Assembly: GCA_964036275.1 (NCBI GenBank)
Contig: OZ038433.1
Span: forward strand, 29,123,485 to 29,187,484
Reading direction: 5' to 3'
DNA from: Litoditis marina
Lineage: Eukaryota; Nematoda; Chromadorea; Rhabditida; Rhabditidae
DNA: 64,000 nt
Part shown: in pieces, positions 1 through 11,220 of the stretch
Layout: each line of letters opens with the position of its first letter
How positions within the stretch are numbered: position 1 is the first letter of the stretch
Notes under the pieces: model-generated
What the model was told of the DNA's origin: nothing
Seen by the model: the letters and a program-made list of their open reading frames with translations, nothing else
Database searches by the model: none
Program-made: the position numbers and the translations under genes

Positions 1-794
1 GTACGTAACTAATATAGGTGATCGTACACAGCATAATTTGTGTTTCAATATGATGACGCTTTGGGTTTGCAGCGACTTAAACTTGAATCTTAATCTGTCT
101 TGAAGTGCTTCTCGCTTGACAAAATAACACTGAGGTTGTAAATCGAGTTCAAAGCTACCAGTCTTTTGAGCTGAAAAAATGCGTTCTAGAGTGAGAGTTT
201 CTGAAAAGTTCAACTTTTGAAAAGTCGAGTCAAGTATAAATCTCGAAAACCAGCTTGGATTTATCGGCGTTGTAATATTACAATGAAAATTTCTTAGTGA
301 CTGTCAATAATTTTTTTCAGATGATTTTATGTCCAGATGAGCCCGCAAAAACTGATCGGTGACGTGTTCGGAGAGCTTATTTGCAATCTGGCAAGGTGTT
401 TGAAAAGAGCTCAACTTGCATGTTTATAAAACACTGATCTAGAAGTTACATAAAATTATCAAGCCAGGTTTCTGGCAATCACGCGAGCACAGAGTAAGTT
501 TGTTACACCCTTCTTCTATTTGAGAGAACAAGTTTGATGATAGATAGTTTTCCAACTTTTATTGTAACTTGTGAACGTGTGAACCCAGTGATCAGAATGT
601 GTTGTTCAGCTTTTTTGGCCTGTGATTCTAGCTATAAGTGGAATACCCAGAAAACTAAAAAAAAAACTCAAAGTGAACTTCCCATGGTCCCTTTTTTACA
701 GACAGACCCATCACATTCTTGTGACGAGAGCGTGAGAAACGAAAAAAGACGAAAGACGTAGATAACACTCAAGGATGACCATTGAACAGCTCCT
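1..794. other. No gene seen
   Basis: AT-rich sequence without a convincing exon chain. The short open frames here lack hydrophobic or domain signals and have no phase-compatible splice partners. Confidence 0.5.
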
Positions 795-975
795 GGCGGC
801 GTAGCAATCTCTCGAACCTTATGAGAAGTTCTTATGAGGTTCTCATGAGATACCTCATGAGCTATTCGTGAACTCTCAGTGTTGTTACATTGCAATCAAT
901 AGAATCTCATGAGAAACTCGGGCGGATATCTCATGAGGTGATCTCATGAACTTTTGTGGGGATTGCTACGCCGCC
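795..975. mobile_element. TCATGAG-rich MITE, copy a
   Basis: Terminal inverted repeats ggcggcgtagcaatc and gattgctacgccgcc match perfectly over 15 bp. The 181-bp body is built from repeated tcatgag/ctcatga palindromic words and has no coding capacity. Related copies lie at 8396-8972, 38580-38942, 39433-39602 and 47818-48004. This is a non-autonomous DNA element; the source transposase is not in the window. Confidence 0.8.
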
Positions 976-1196
976 TGATTATAAGATCCTTAAAGGTGCA
1001 AATCATATATGAAGAAAGCACAATTTGAACAAAGTTTGTCACGTTGTTGGCTATTTTGTGGATGGAGATGGTGTTGACACCGCAGCAGCTTCTCATGAGA
1101 AGTTCGTGCTCACCTTCGAGCTCAACTATCTGGGCTCAACTCTTAAACTAAGGTTGTCGTCAGTATGCACATCTAGTTGTTGCTCAAAGAAAGACT

Positions 1197-1372
1197 GTGG
1201 TATACTGTATATCTTACTTTTTGCTGTGTAAGATTATATACACGATTTGTCAACAAGGCTGCTATACGCCCAGTTGATATAGTGGTTAACATTCGCACCT
1301 TGCGCACTGTTTTAAGCACGGTTCGAGTCGCACATGAGACGAATATTTTATAAATTGACCATACACTATACA
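1197..1372 (+). repeat. tRNA-derived SINE-like repeat, diverged copy
   Basis: This is the most degenerate member of a four-copy family. It has the shared head (actgtatatct...ctgtgta), an A-box-like tgatatagtggttaaca, a B-box-like ggttcgagtcgc and the tail ending in ...ccatacactata. Better copies are at 20226-20424 and 27080-27262, and an inverted deleted copy is at 9411-9543. Confidence 0.55.
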
Positions 1373-1683
1373 ATAAATTTACCAAACAGGAAACATGGGT
1401 ACTGCGTGACAAGCATGTGATTAAGTCCTCGATCAGGTTTAGCTCACCAATTGAATGACTTTTGTACGGTGCTCACAAATGATACTAACTCTAAAAGTTT
1501 CACCAGGGTCCAAATTTTTCCTCAAGCTCGTATTTTGAATTAGTTAGAAGTCATAATTATGATAGAAAACTTTTACGTGGCCCGACGACGGTATAAGTAC
1601 GAAGTATTTACAAGGGAGCGTTGTCGAGCAGACTACAAAGTACACAGACATTATGTGGAATAAAACAAGTACGGCGATGCATT

Positions 1684-3523
1684 TCATATGAGGAACACGT
1701 AGCAATTGTGATTCGAGCTCCGAACCATGCAGTACCTGTAAGAAACCATTATTCATTTACTCGTTCGTTTATCATTCACAAATAAGTGGTAAATGTTCTG
1801 GAAAAAGTAAAATAAAACCTGTCGAAAGATTCTTTTTTTTATTCAAGACCGTAATTCTTCAGAAGGGACGTGGTTTAGTTAGTTTTTTCGAGTTTTTCCT
1901 ATCGTTTTCCTTTATTGTGACAATTATTCTCAATTCAAGTTGACTTTAACGCAGCTTTATTTTTTCCCGATTATTGCAATGTTTAATGAATTTCGACCGA
2001 AAAGTAACGCAATCAAATTTCAAAGTCAACGAAATGGGATAGAAAACACCGTATTCGTTTGGCTCGTAGGAAGCTAATCCGGTGAATTCTATATCTAACC
2101 GGGTTTTTTTGTAACCTAACCCTTTTTTGGTAACCTTTTTTTCAGGTTACCTCAGTAGGTAACCGGTTGGTAACCTAAAATGAAAAACCGGTTACCTGTT
2201 TTTCTAACGCAAAATGTGGTTTTTACCATTAGTTTGAACGGTAACCGGATTTTAGTTTCAGGTTACTTCTAGGTTAGCTACGAAGGTAACCTGAAAAAGA
2301 GGTTACCAAAAAAGGGTTAGACTACCCAAAAACCCGGTGAGTTGTAGAATTGGCTAGCTAATCCTACCGTTCACATTCCGAGGAAATTTTCATTTTCCCG
2401 AAAAGGTTTTCCAAATCAAGCCTATGCAGTTTGTGCTTCCCTAACGCCTGACACCATTGGGTGGCAGTTTGATCCCGTTTAAATCATGTCATATAATCAA
2501 ATTACAAATAATAAATCATGTGCGCGTAACAGGGTAACCACCCCTTTCTTCTTTTCAACTTTTCTCTCATTAACCCCTTTGGAGTGCCACATATTATGTG
2601 GAAAGTCACGTGTTCAATCGCGAATAAATTCTATTCTATTCTATTCTAAGACTTGGTGAGTACCTCTGACAGTCTCCTCGATAACTGATGATTCCGTCCA
2701 CGCACAAGAGAGCGAACTTCTTGTCAGGGAATACTGAGCGCATTTCGTCGTAAATGGCCGCAACGGCGGTGGAGGCTGAAGCGCTTTCGTTCATCCGCTG
2801 AAGTTCATGTTTTTTTCATGTTTAAAATCATGATCGTTCTTGAAACGCAGACGTGCTCAAAAAGCTCGATATGTGTGTGAACGAAATGTTGAAAAGAAAC
2901 ACTCAACTTCGTTCATTCCCTATCCAATATCAATTTTTTTAAACATGAAAAACTTTATAAAGCGACTATTGTAGATGTCCGCAACCAGTGTGAGGCCAAA
3001 GTCCTACTTCTACGCATTGTGTTTAATTCCACAACTCTGGTGGCAAGATAGGCACAACCCACGAGTAAATTTACAAAAAAATGTACTAGTTTTGAATGGT
3101 GTTTAACAAATAACATGTTTTCATTTACCTTTTCAATGAGATCTTGAATGATAATGCTGTTGCATTCGAGGTTTTCCTGACCACTTTCCTTGCTCACATC
3201 CCAATTTTTCTCAACCGAACTAGAAAAACAATAAGTAAATTGAAACAGTATGATTGTTATAAGTATGTAACACGAGAAGAGAAAATATGTGCACCGCCTA
3301 TTCGTAGTTTCAGAGCAACTCGTTCTCGTTGTTTTGGTTTTATTGTGATCACGGGTATGTTTTGTGGAAATCACAAAGAGCTGATAACCAGTGAAAATAT
3401 CAAACATTTGTTACAAAAAAACGTCCGACAAAGATACGCTCACCTGACACTTTTTGTTGTGGAGCCATGAGGAGTAAAGGCAACTAATAACACCGGCATT
3501 AAAATCATCGATTTCATCAACAT
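1684..3523 (-). CDS. Ground-like (GRL) domain secreted protein, 4 exons
   Basis: Exons on the minus strand are 3523-3444, 3219-3129, 2797-2664 and 1735-1684, giving 118 aa with all phases consistent. Residues 1-20 form a signal peptide (MLMKSMILMPVLLVAF). Residues 44-118 fit the nematode ground-like domain: ECN at 45-47, an amphipathic stretch, FALLC at 85-89, SYRGDC at 95-100, YC at 103-104 and CYVF at 113-116. Cysteines are at 46, 89, 100, 104 and 113. GRL proteins are nematode-specific extracellular proteins related to hedgehog-like genes and are usually made in epidermis or glia; the exact role is not known. The protein is almost only the domain, at the small end for the family. The ATG is the only one giving a signal peptide in phase. 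Intron 3 carries a foldback element at 2073-2366. Confidence 0.75.
2073..2366. mobile_element. Foldback element with ggttacc arms
   Basis: Two arms of about 80 bp are inverted copies of each other. Each carries cgggttttt, acccttttttggtaacc and caggttacc, around a short centre rich in ggtaacc. There is no coding capacity. It sits in the last intron of the GRL gene. A related right-hand arm lies at 62205-62302. Confidence 0.7.
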
Positions 3524-5392
3524 TTTGAGATGTCGTTTCGAAAGTTCTGTGGGCAACAACAAGAAGACCTTCACATAATATAAAACCTACTCCACAAAAA
3601 GAAGTGAACAAGATGGTCTGGCAATACTCACAAAAATATTTTTAGCATGGTGTGCCCATTATTTTGGCAGAACTCAGTATACAACCGATATTTCGGTCAT
3701 GTATCATCAATTTGGCCTAAACCGCTGCTTGAAAGCAAATAAGCAATGGCGTGCGAAATTATCCGTTCAGCACAGGAGAAATTATTGAGTTCTTGTCAGA
3801 CCACCTTTAAAGCTAATTTAAAGTTACAAGCTAACACTATAAGGAGTGCATGAAATAGACTGATTACGAGAAGTCTTTCGAAAAACTAAATCGAGAAATT
3901 TGAACTATTTGGTTGGAATACAAAGAATACATATTACCTATCTGCTTTCACTCGATCGTGTCTCGACCTAGATCCGAGAACCAGTTACTCTCTTTTGAAA
4001 TGCGATATATAAACGGAATGGAAGACAGCTAAGCTAATCATCATCGAGAAACTATTCAAAAGATTCTGTTTATAAACAAAAATGATAAAATAAGCCAGTC
4101 ATCTTTCCAGTATAAATAGTATTTGGGGGATTGCTGTCAGATATCACGGTTGTTGTGTTTAGAGAACTGACAAAACAACGTTTGGAGTGTTTGAAAGCGT
4201 GCGTTCCGCGTTTGTTTTCTCACCGAAAGTATGAAGTTTGCTCGAGAATATCTCAGGATATTTCTCCAATTGGTTCGCCCTATGTTTGACTGAAAAAAAA
4301 GATTTGTTCCAACAATCACCTTCGGCTTTCTTCGAACACAATATAAAAACATAGATACGGGCCTAACAGCAGATGTGACTGGAATGAACAGGTTATTATT
4401 TTTTTGAGAAAGCATCATAGTTTTTACATGCAGTCACACATTGTTACACATTAGCTCATTCAGCCCATATTTTAACATCAATCAGAACGTTGGGTTTCTT
4501 ATTTGAACCGAAACCCGAGGAAGTATAGATGTTTATTTAGACGTTTCGGCGGATTCGCCGTCTTCAGAGTCAGGAAAAGGCATCAATAACAATCACAACA
4601 TGGAAACTAAATCAATCATGGAAAGATGGAAACTAAATCAATCAGAACGTTTACCGCAAGCCACAAACAGTGATCGGCCTTTCTAATTTGTTCCTTCGAA
4701 AGTTATTGATTACAACCGGTTTCGCTGTAAGGAACTTTATCCATAACAATTAACATCTGTGCAACCTCAATGAGGGTCTATTATTAGCTTTCCCCATGCA
4801 ATCACTCGTACTCTCACGTGAGCTCCAGCTATGAGCGTGAGAAATAGAACTAATATAGCCAGTTCATGAATCACAGGAGTTGTACACACACTGTGAGAAA
4901 GTCAAAGACTAAATTTCGTGTAAGGCCGGCACTCTTTGCAAAACTGCAAAAGATGACCAAGTACTACCCGTTTTGGCGTTTTGCACTAATTGAAAGACTT
5001 TGACAAGCTTTTTGCTACAATTCTGTTCATTCTCAGTGTGGATTTGAGCTTTCGTTGCTGTTCCATTCTAGATGAGTGAATAGTTGAGTATTTGTTGCAA
5101 CTGTTGAATCCAGAGATTTCGGTCAACTGTAGTTGACTTCGGTTACAGAACTAATCTATTTGAACTATGTCGACTGAGACGGTTAACTCGTATGTATGTA
5201 CTTGTTTTTCACATATGCAGATAGAAGGGATTAAATTTATAGTCGTTGCCACTTCTACGTGTCCTTTCACGTGTACTGTGTACGTTCCCTGGTCGTCGGA
5301 ATTCCATGTTCCCATCAATCAGTATATAACACCGCGACTGTGAGAAAGGGCGGTACAGGTGCATGTATTCCTCCATTTCGAGGCCGTATACG
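3524..5392. other. Intergenic, no gene seen
   Basis: No phase-consistent exon chain was found. A short conserved-looking hairpin motif sits at 4543-4567 and is listed separately. The 93-residue minus frame near 4137-4418 shows no domain or splice support. Confidence 0.45.
4543..4567 (-). other. Hairpin with CTGAAGA...GAAAC flanks
   Basis: On the minus strand CTGAAGA (4567-4561) is followed by a hairpin with arms CGGCG/CGCCG (4560-4547) and then GAAAC. This resembles the central part of a hammerhead-type fold, but the CTGATGA box has A for T and no other stems are clear. Function not established. Confidence 0.3.
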
Positions 5393-6245
5393 CACGACGC
5401 GGTCATTCATCTTAACCTGCGTCTCTACAAACATACACTTCTCTGTGCATCTGCTTTTCGTTAGGATACGTAGTGAAATACGTTATACGTGCGTTAAAGT
5501 GAGGTCACCGACCAAACTACAACCCCCATTCCTGCTGATGCCAACCATCAAACCGAAATGGAGGTATTTGAACAACCTCGTGATAATTTTGTGGTTTCTC
5601 CAATTTCTGCTATGTCTTCACCTCCTGAATTGTCTGAATCATTGGCTTTGCCTTCTCCAACCTAGGAACATACTGTAAACGAGACCGTTTCGGTTGAAAT
5701 TTATAATTTGGTTGCTCCTGCTGATTTGCCCGTGCCTTCTTCCTCTACAACTAATTCATCTGTACCCTCTCAGTCTGAAATTGTTTTCCCTGGTGGCTAT
5801 AAACTACCTGCCGGTTTCATTGTCCCAGCTAACTTTGATTTTAACCGGAAAATTCCGGATACTGTTGTCACTATAAATGAGATGTATGAGAATGGCGTTT
5901 CTATTAGAAATAGGTATGAGTAATTCCGCTCTGTGTGTTCAACTGATCCAACCATTGCTGCAGCTATATCTCAGTCGTACTTTGATGTTTACATTTTCCG
6001 TTACCATGTCTAACGTCACAGTTTTGGCCACAATAATTTGACATAGGTGCTCATAATCATTCGTTCTATTTCATTGTCTGAAAATTGCTTTTTCATGTAT
6101 TCTTTTTTGGTAAAGTCCATCCATGACGTACATAACCTTGGTTTAATTGTTGTTGATGTAATTCTACATGGATAATGAATTATTATTAAAGTAAGAGACG
6201 CAGGTTGAGATGAAGGGTTCGGGATGTTCTAGCATTCGTATTCTG
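5393..6245. mobile_element. Inverted-repeat element with a broken internal ORF
   Basis: The left end (cgtatacgcacg...aacctgcgtctct) and the inverted right end (agagacgcaggtt...agcattcgta) pair over about 20 well-matched inner bases plus a looser outer part. The same end type delimits the 170-bp element at 24641-24810, so this is a longer family member. It encloses a degraded plus-strand reading frame at 5558-6013. Confidence 0.6.
5558..6013 (+). pseudogene. Pro/Ser-rich open frame with two internal stops, inside TIR element
   Basis: A reading frame starting at ATG 5558 runs to TAA 6011-6013 and is broken only by TAG at 5663-5665 and TAA at 5921-5923. The middle part is proline and serine rich and includes the short motif GGYKLPAGFIVPANFDFN. 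No family is recognised. Because it fills the inside of an inverted-repeat element, it may be a decayed transposon ORF or a captured host fragment. Single-base nonsense changes, rather than general decay, suggest it was coding until fairly recently. Confidence 0.4.
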
Positions 6246-6470
6246 ATCTGACCCGTTCGTACTTTGCCGCGAGCTACATTTACAGTTGTGGAAAATATAG
6301 ACGTAAACTGTGCGAGTCACGTTCAAGTTCGCAAATCTACGTAATCGATGCTTACACCAAACAAATTAATTATCATAATCATTCCAATCGCATATGCTTC
6401 CCGCTCGCTATCTATGTACTTTTTGTGTCTGAATAAAGACAAAAATGATTGTTGAAACAAATAATTTGTT

Positions 6471-6481
6471 TCAGTCGAACA
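6471..6481 (+). promoter_or_regulatory. Probable trans-splice acceptor, receptor copy 1
   Basis: tttgtttcag ends at 6474, seven bases before the ATG at 6482, with no upstream in-frame exon needed. This is the usual place for a nematode spliced-leader acceptor. Confidence 0.5.
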
Positions 6482-9400
6482 ATGAACACCTCTGACTTGC
6501 CGAGTCTATCTACTTACCTTGACATTATCGAGGATACGGTAGGTGATACCCTACCGTAATCACTGGAACACACTAGTTAATACATTGTTTTCGAAAACTC
6601 GAGAACGCTCGTTAGTAAATTCTGTTGACTATCGTAGTAGTTGTATTTCATAACTGAACCATCAATACAAAGCCGATTTCCAATGTCAAAATACAGATTA
6701 AAAATGATTCCTAAAGTGTGCATTTCGAAACATGACTATTTCGGAAAAAGACGTGGTTGTTGAGCACAATAATGTGATTTGCGTATTAAATAAATAAATA
6801 AATAAATCAATTTGTGCAAAAATATAAATATGGATAAGAATACTTCAATTTACAGATAAAGGTGAAACTGATCTACGATTGGGTTGAGAACATGGATGGA
6901 TGTTTTATGTGGGCCCAGCCACATTGGGCAACCACCTTTATAACCTATATGGTCATTTTACTGGCGATTACATACATCTACATTGTTACTGTTATGGTCA
7001 CTCACAAGTCATTTGACATGAAAAACTCGTTCTATCGTTGTGTTATACTATTGTTTTTTGGGGATATAGTTATACTGATATCTTCTATCAAGGGTAGGTG
7101 TGTTTGTTATTGGAGAAGAACTGCCCAAATGGAAAAATGTGTACATTTCAACTTGTGCTGAGTGAAATTCACCAATTTTTATCTGTATCTGTGGTTCATC
7201 TATGGATCATCTCTGTAGTCTGCCGATTAACATCCACGACATCTGAAACGTTTGGTTGGTTCGAACCACGGCGGATATTTTGTAATTGTTACCGAACTTT
7301 TAATTTTCTTTCAATAAGGGATTTACTGAACAAAGAATGGTTCCCTTGCAGAGAGTGTGGTGCAGGCGTGTGTCCTGAACAACGACCCGGCCCGCCATTT
7401 GGCCTGGCAAACCATTGGAACCTGGGGGATGGAACTCATTCTGGCCGTCAATCTTACCCTATCTATTGTCAGATTCAGCTCCATTATGTGGACACCTGAG
7501 GTGAATAGAGCATATGTTTTGTACACATATATTTTCTGATACTTTCTCAGTCGTTCTCTGTACTCTCCAAATCTTGTTGAGGTAGAGCTCCGAAAAAATC
7601 AACTGTGCTGTGACAAGCAAATGATTTCACAAATAACAACAAATAACATCGGGGGAAATTGTTTCATTGAAAGTGTAAAAGTGGTAACAGATTACTCACG
7701 ATTTTGCTAATAACGATAGTTTTTCAGGTTTCTTTACTCGTCACCAATATTGGTCTAGGAATTTCGGCTTTGTGGACAGTCACATTCACCATTCTGCACT
7801 ATTTCGGAATAGTGAAAAGAATCTGGTACGACGGTGACAGCAACTATCGGGACGAACATCTTTTTCCCTTCAATATAGTCAGAATCCCTTTGTTGCTCAC
7901 AGAGGTCGTCGTCACATTTATATTCTATCTGGCTAGTCTAATTCGACTAATCACGGTGAGAACAAGCCAATTTCTTTCATATATATGAGAATGGTATACG
8001 CAACAATAATATTAATTCATCATATCAAACTGAAAAATGCTCAATTGATTCTGCCTGCGGACGATAGTACATCTGAGTTATGTTGACGAGCTGACCGCTC
8101 GCCAAACGCGCCCCCTACTTAGACCATAGGCTGTTATTACAAATTCGTGTTCGGTCGAAACTGTATTGCAACAAATCTAGTAATAAAGTGTGCCCCGAAG
8201 AAACGTCAGACGACGAGAGGGAAAATAATTGTGTATAACCGCCACGCGGTATAAACAGTAATTTACTGTTTTGCTGTTACTGTTACTGTTACTGTTAATT
8301 TACTGCTTGTTCTGAGTATCGAGTTAACAGTATGTTGTCCACAACGGGGTGCCAAAACCGGTTCCACCTCGAGTATGCTTCTGCTGGCGGCATAGCAAAC
8401 CGTCCAACCTCATGAGAAGTTCATATGAGTTTCTCATGAGATACCTTATGAGCTACTCGTAAACACGATTAGTATCATTTAGTTATATTTTCTGCTTACC
8501 CTTCCCCTCCCCCTCTCTCTCTCTTTATCTCTCATTCTTTTTACTTACTCTACAACTATTTTAAAACATAATGTATTAATACCACTACTACTTTTAACAT
8601 ATTTCTCATAATGTACATTTTTACTTCCCCTTCCTTTTTTATAGATTCTCTATTTTATTTTTACCCTTTTAACGTTAGGTTGACTGGGTAGGGCATCTAC
8701 TGATGAGGACCCCTATCGGCATAACGGGTAGACGTTAAAAGCCCGAAATGCATAGGTAACACGATTCCACATAGGTGGTTTCTAAGTTTTTTTATTTTTT
8801 CCTTTTATATTTTTCCTATTTTACTATTTAATGTTAACATATTATTCACCATTTATATCTCTCTTCTTATACTCAATGGTGTAGCATAGCAATCAATAAA
8901 ATTTCATGAGAAGCTCGTGCGAATAGCTCATGAGGTAATCTTATGAACTTTTGTGGGGATTATTACGCCGCAGCGAAGATGAACCTTCAAAATATCAGTT
9001 TTTTTTGCATCTGTCACTGATAAGACGTTAGAAAGGAATGTTGTACATTGAACATCCACATTCTAGAAAGATAAGTATTGAGTTATCGAGTAAGGAACTT
9101 GTACAAAATATAATTTACAGACAAGAACAAAACGCTTTCAGATTGGGAGCAATACCATGAGCTCTTCGAACAAGAGCAGAGAACTGCGTTTTTTGGCTCA
9201 GTCGATGATCATTTTTCTCAACGAACTAATTTTTCTCTACGCGACCTTTTGGTTTGGAGCTAACTACCTGAATCTCGGATCATCCCATTTCAACGCGAAT
9301 CTCAACTATTGGGCAAGACCATTGGCCACTGGAATCACACCGGTCAGTGAGCAAACTTGCACTGTGGTTTGTAGTTTGGTCAAGACATTTTGGTTGTCGG

Positions 9401-9843
9401 CGCGAGAGGACACTATAGTGGGTGCCAAATTTATAAACTTGTGTCTCTCGCCGGATCGAAGCTTTGGAATTGAAGACATGTGTACGTACACAGCGGAAAA
9501 TGAGATGTAGAGTACCCTCTCGCCTTTCCGTTGGCGACGACTATATGTTCTATGTTATTTCGAAAACATCTCTCAGGAAAGTGACAACTCGGTAGAAAAA
9601 TATGGGAAAATAAGACGATAGAAACGGGACACAGAATGGGAGAGAGAAAGAGAGAAAGAGATGAATATTTCGATGTAAGTTTACTTGCAGTTCCTGTACC
9701 TCATCTTTTCCACATCAGTTCGTCAGTCGGTGGCATCTTCTTTCCCCTTCAAATACTTCCTGAACAACTCGCAAGTTTTCGTTGCAGTTCAGCCCTCCCG
9801 TACTAGAAGCAACGTTGGCAGCATCAGCTCACATCACCGATAA
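6482..9843 (+). CDS. Nematode 7TM chemoreceptor-like, tandem copy 1, 6 exons
   Basis: Exons 6482-6538, 6856-7093, 7352-7500, 7728-7955, 9142-9342 and 9691-9843 give 341 aa, with phases 0, 1, 0, 0, 0 consistent. Exon 2 holds TM1-TM2 (WATTFITYMVILLAITYIYI; NSFYRCVILLFFGDIVILIS). Exon 3 holds TM3 ending NLTLSIVRFSSIMW. Exon 4 holds two more segments around RIWYDGDSNYRDEHLFPF. Exon 5 has RELRFLAQSMIIFLNELIFL, and exon 6 begins FLYLIFSTSVRQ, the TM7 end. The layout (NSFYR, a receptor-type R after TM3, TM7 ending FSxxVR) suits the Srg superfamily (srv/sru/srg type), but I cannot fix the exact class. It probably works in sensory cilia. It is intact, with aataaa near 9927. Intron 4 carries a MITE with an insert; intron 5 carries an inverted SINE-like repeat. 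Confidence 0.75.
8396..8972. mobile_element. TCATGAG-rich MITE, copy b, with ~400-bp insert
   Basis: The ends ggcggcatagcaaac and gattattacgccgc match the family ends at 795-975. The left and right halves (8396-8475 and 8878-8972) carry the tcatgag words but are separated by unrelated sequence, so a second element or other DNA has inserted. It lies in intron 4 of receptor copy 1. Confidence 0.7.
8476..8877 (+). other. Insert in MITE copy b with hammerhead-like core
   Basis: Pyrimidine-rich flanks enclose CTGATGA (8700-8706) and CCCGAAATGC (8742-8751). GCAT at 8693-8696 can pair with ATGC at 8748-8751 as a stem-III-like helix. An alternative long pairing joins ttttaacgt (8667-8675) to acgttaaaa (8732-8740). 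Stem I of a hammerhead cannot be drawn, because only two bases separate the would-be cleavage base from CTGATGA. I see no coding sequence here. Confidence 0.35.
9411..9543 (-). repeat. SINE-like repeat, inverted copy lacking A box
   Basis: In reverse it reads the family head (cgccaacggaaaggcgagag, then the ctgtgtacg segment) and then jumps to the B-box side (cgatccggcgagagac) and the tail ...cactata. The A-box part is deleted. It lies in intron 5 of receptor copy 1. Confidence 0.6.
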
Positions 9844-9949
9844 ATCGAATATTCACGGATTTACATGTGAAATTTAGGAATAGAAGTCTCATCAAATAAT
9901 GAATACAAGCTAGGAATTTGTGATATAAATAAACACACACTCGTAGAGA

Positions 9950-10555
9950 CCAAGAACCATGCTTTTTTTTTGCTCATTGAGTACCGTAGTTGTACTATAC
10001 TTTCCGTTCATTAAATCTGTTTGAATAAACGGCGTGAACGTGATAATCGGTGATCACGTAGTGGTCTTTTCAATTTTTGTTCCAATCCTTCGATTTCTGT
10101 TCTCACCTTTTTCTCTCCGCTTGATATAGTTCCAATTTTCCCACTGAGACCTCGGCAACGTTTCCAGACGGCTGTCAACGCCTTAATGTTTTTCAAAACA
10201 CTCAAATTTTCTCTGAGCCGTAGTTGAGCACTGGTAATACGTGGGTGGAAATTATTTCCGTCAAACATTATATTTCTACAAATATAATCATTTGAAATTT
10301 CGTTGACACGCTGCCAAACTCTCAGTGGGAATGGCGACAACTATACAAGTATGCATGGTTAAGGAATTTTAGAAACCAAATGGTTGAGCGGTTCTGTACG
10401 CGATTCTACTCAACCTATCATGAGTTCGAAATTCGTACTCTCAGTTCACTTCTCATTACTCATTTCAAACTGCCCACGCTGGTGTCTACTTCTTTATTTT
10501 CGCTGGCCCTATACATCAATTGAAAGCTTGTAAATGTTGAAACGAACCATGTACT
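9950..10555. other. Intergenic, no firm gene
   Basis: A 109-residue minus frame (10011-10340) has no recognisable domain and overlaps one copy of a dispersed repeat (tcccactgagacctcggcaac near 10139). It is not called as a gene. Confidence 0.4.
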
Positions 10556-10891
10556 CGTAAAAAGTGGGGGACCAGGAAGTGTGTGAGTTCTGTTCGGTTT
10601 CACCGTTTTCTGCAAAAAGTGAACAATACGATGTTGTGAATGAGTGGGCAACAAAAAAAGAACAATACATTTGTTTGCACTACGGTTCACAAAAAACAGA
10701 ATATACAAAGTATAACTTGAACGTAAAAGTGCATAGTGATTTCCCCTCAGAACGTTGTGAACCGTTGTGCAAACAAATGTATTGTTCTTTTTTTGTTGCC
10801 CACTCATTCACAACATCGTATTGTTCACTTTTTGCAGAAAACGGTGAAACCGAACAGAACTCACACACTTCCTGGTTCCCCACTTTTTACG
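10556..10891. mobile_element. Near-perfect 140-bp inverted repeat (hairpin element)
   Basis: The arms at 10556-10694 and 10750-10891 are almost identical in inverted orientation, starting gtaaaaagtggg and including gaacaatacgatgttgtgaa. The loop is about 55 bp. A transcript through it would form a long double-stranded RNA. The matching open frames on both strands are a by-product of the symmetry, not genes. Confidence 0.8.
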
Positions 10892-11220
10892 AATTGTTCT
10901 TTTTTTGTTAGTTGTACTATAGTACAACCACTCCTAGAGTTGACTAGAAAAACGATTTTTGAATAGTGGTAACTATCAAACCTGATATCTGGAAGTTCCT
11001 TTTTTTTCAAACGATGTGATCCTGGGTTTTCAAAATATGTTTTGCGCTAATTAATCTCTTAAATTGGCGTGATAAGCGAAACTGGTTAAAAACAGCTTTT
11101 TTTTCCGCTTCGTTAATTGAAATCTGAGTATTGTGAGAAATATGCGTCATTACAGTACAAAGAAAATCTTTTGTCAATTGGCGCGAACGGGCGCGCCAAT
11201 TGAGATATGGAACATGTTAT

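Noticed and set aside
8693..8751. Calling a complete hammerhead ribozyme
   Set aside because: Stem I is missing and a competing helix exists; kept only as a lead.
10460..10966. Several overlapping 70-115 residue open frames on both strands
   Set aside because: They are produced by the 140-bp inverted repeat, which reads alike in both directions; there is no start context, splice site or domain.
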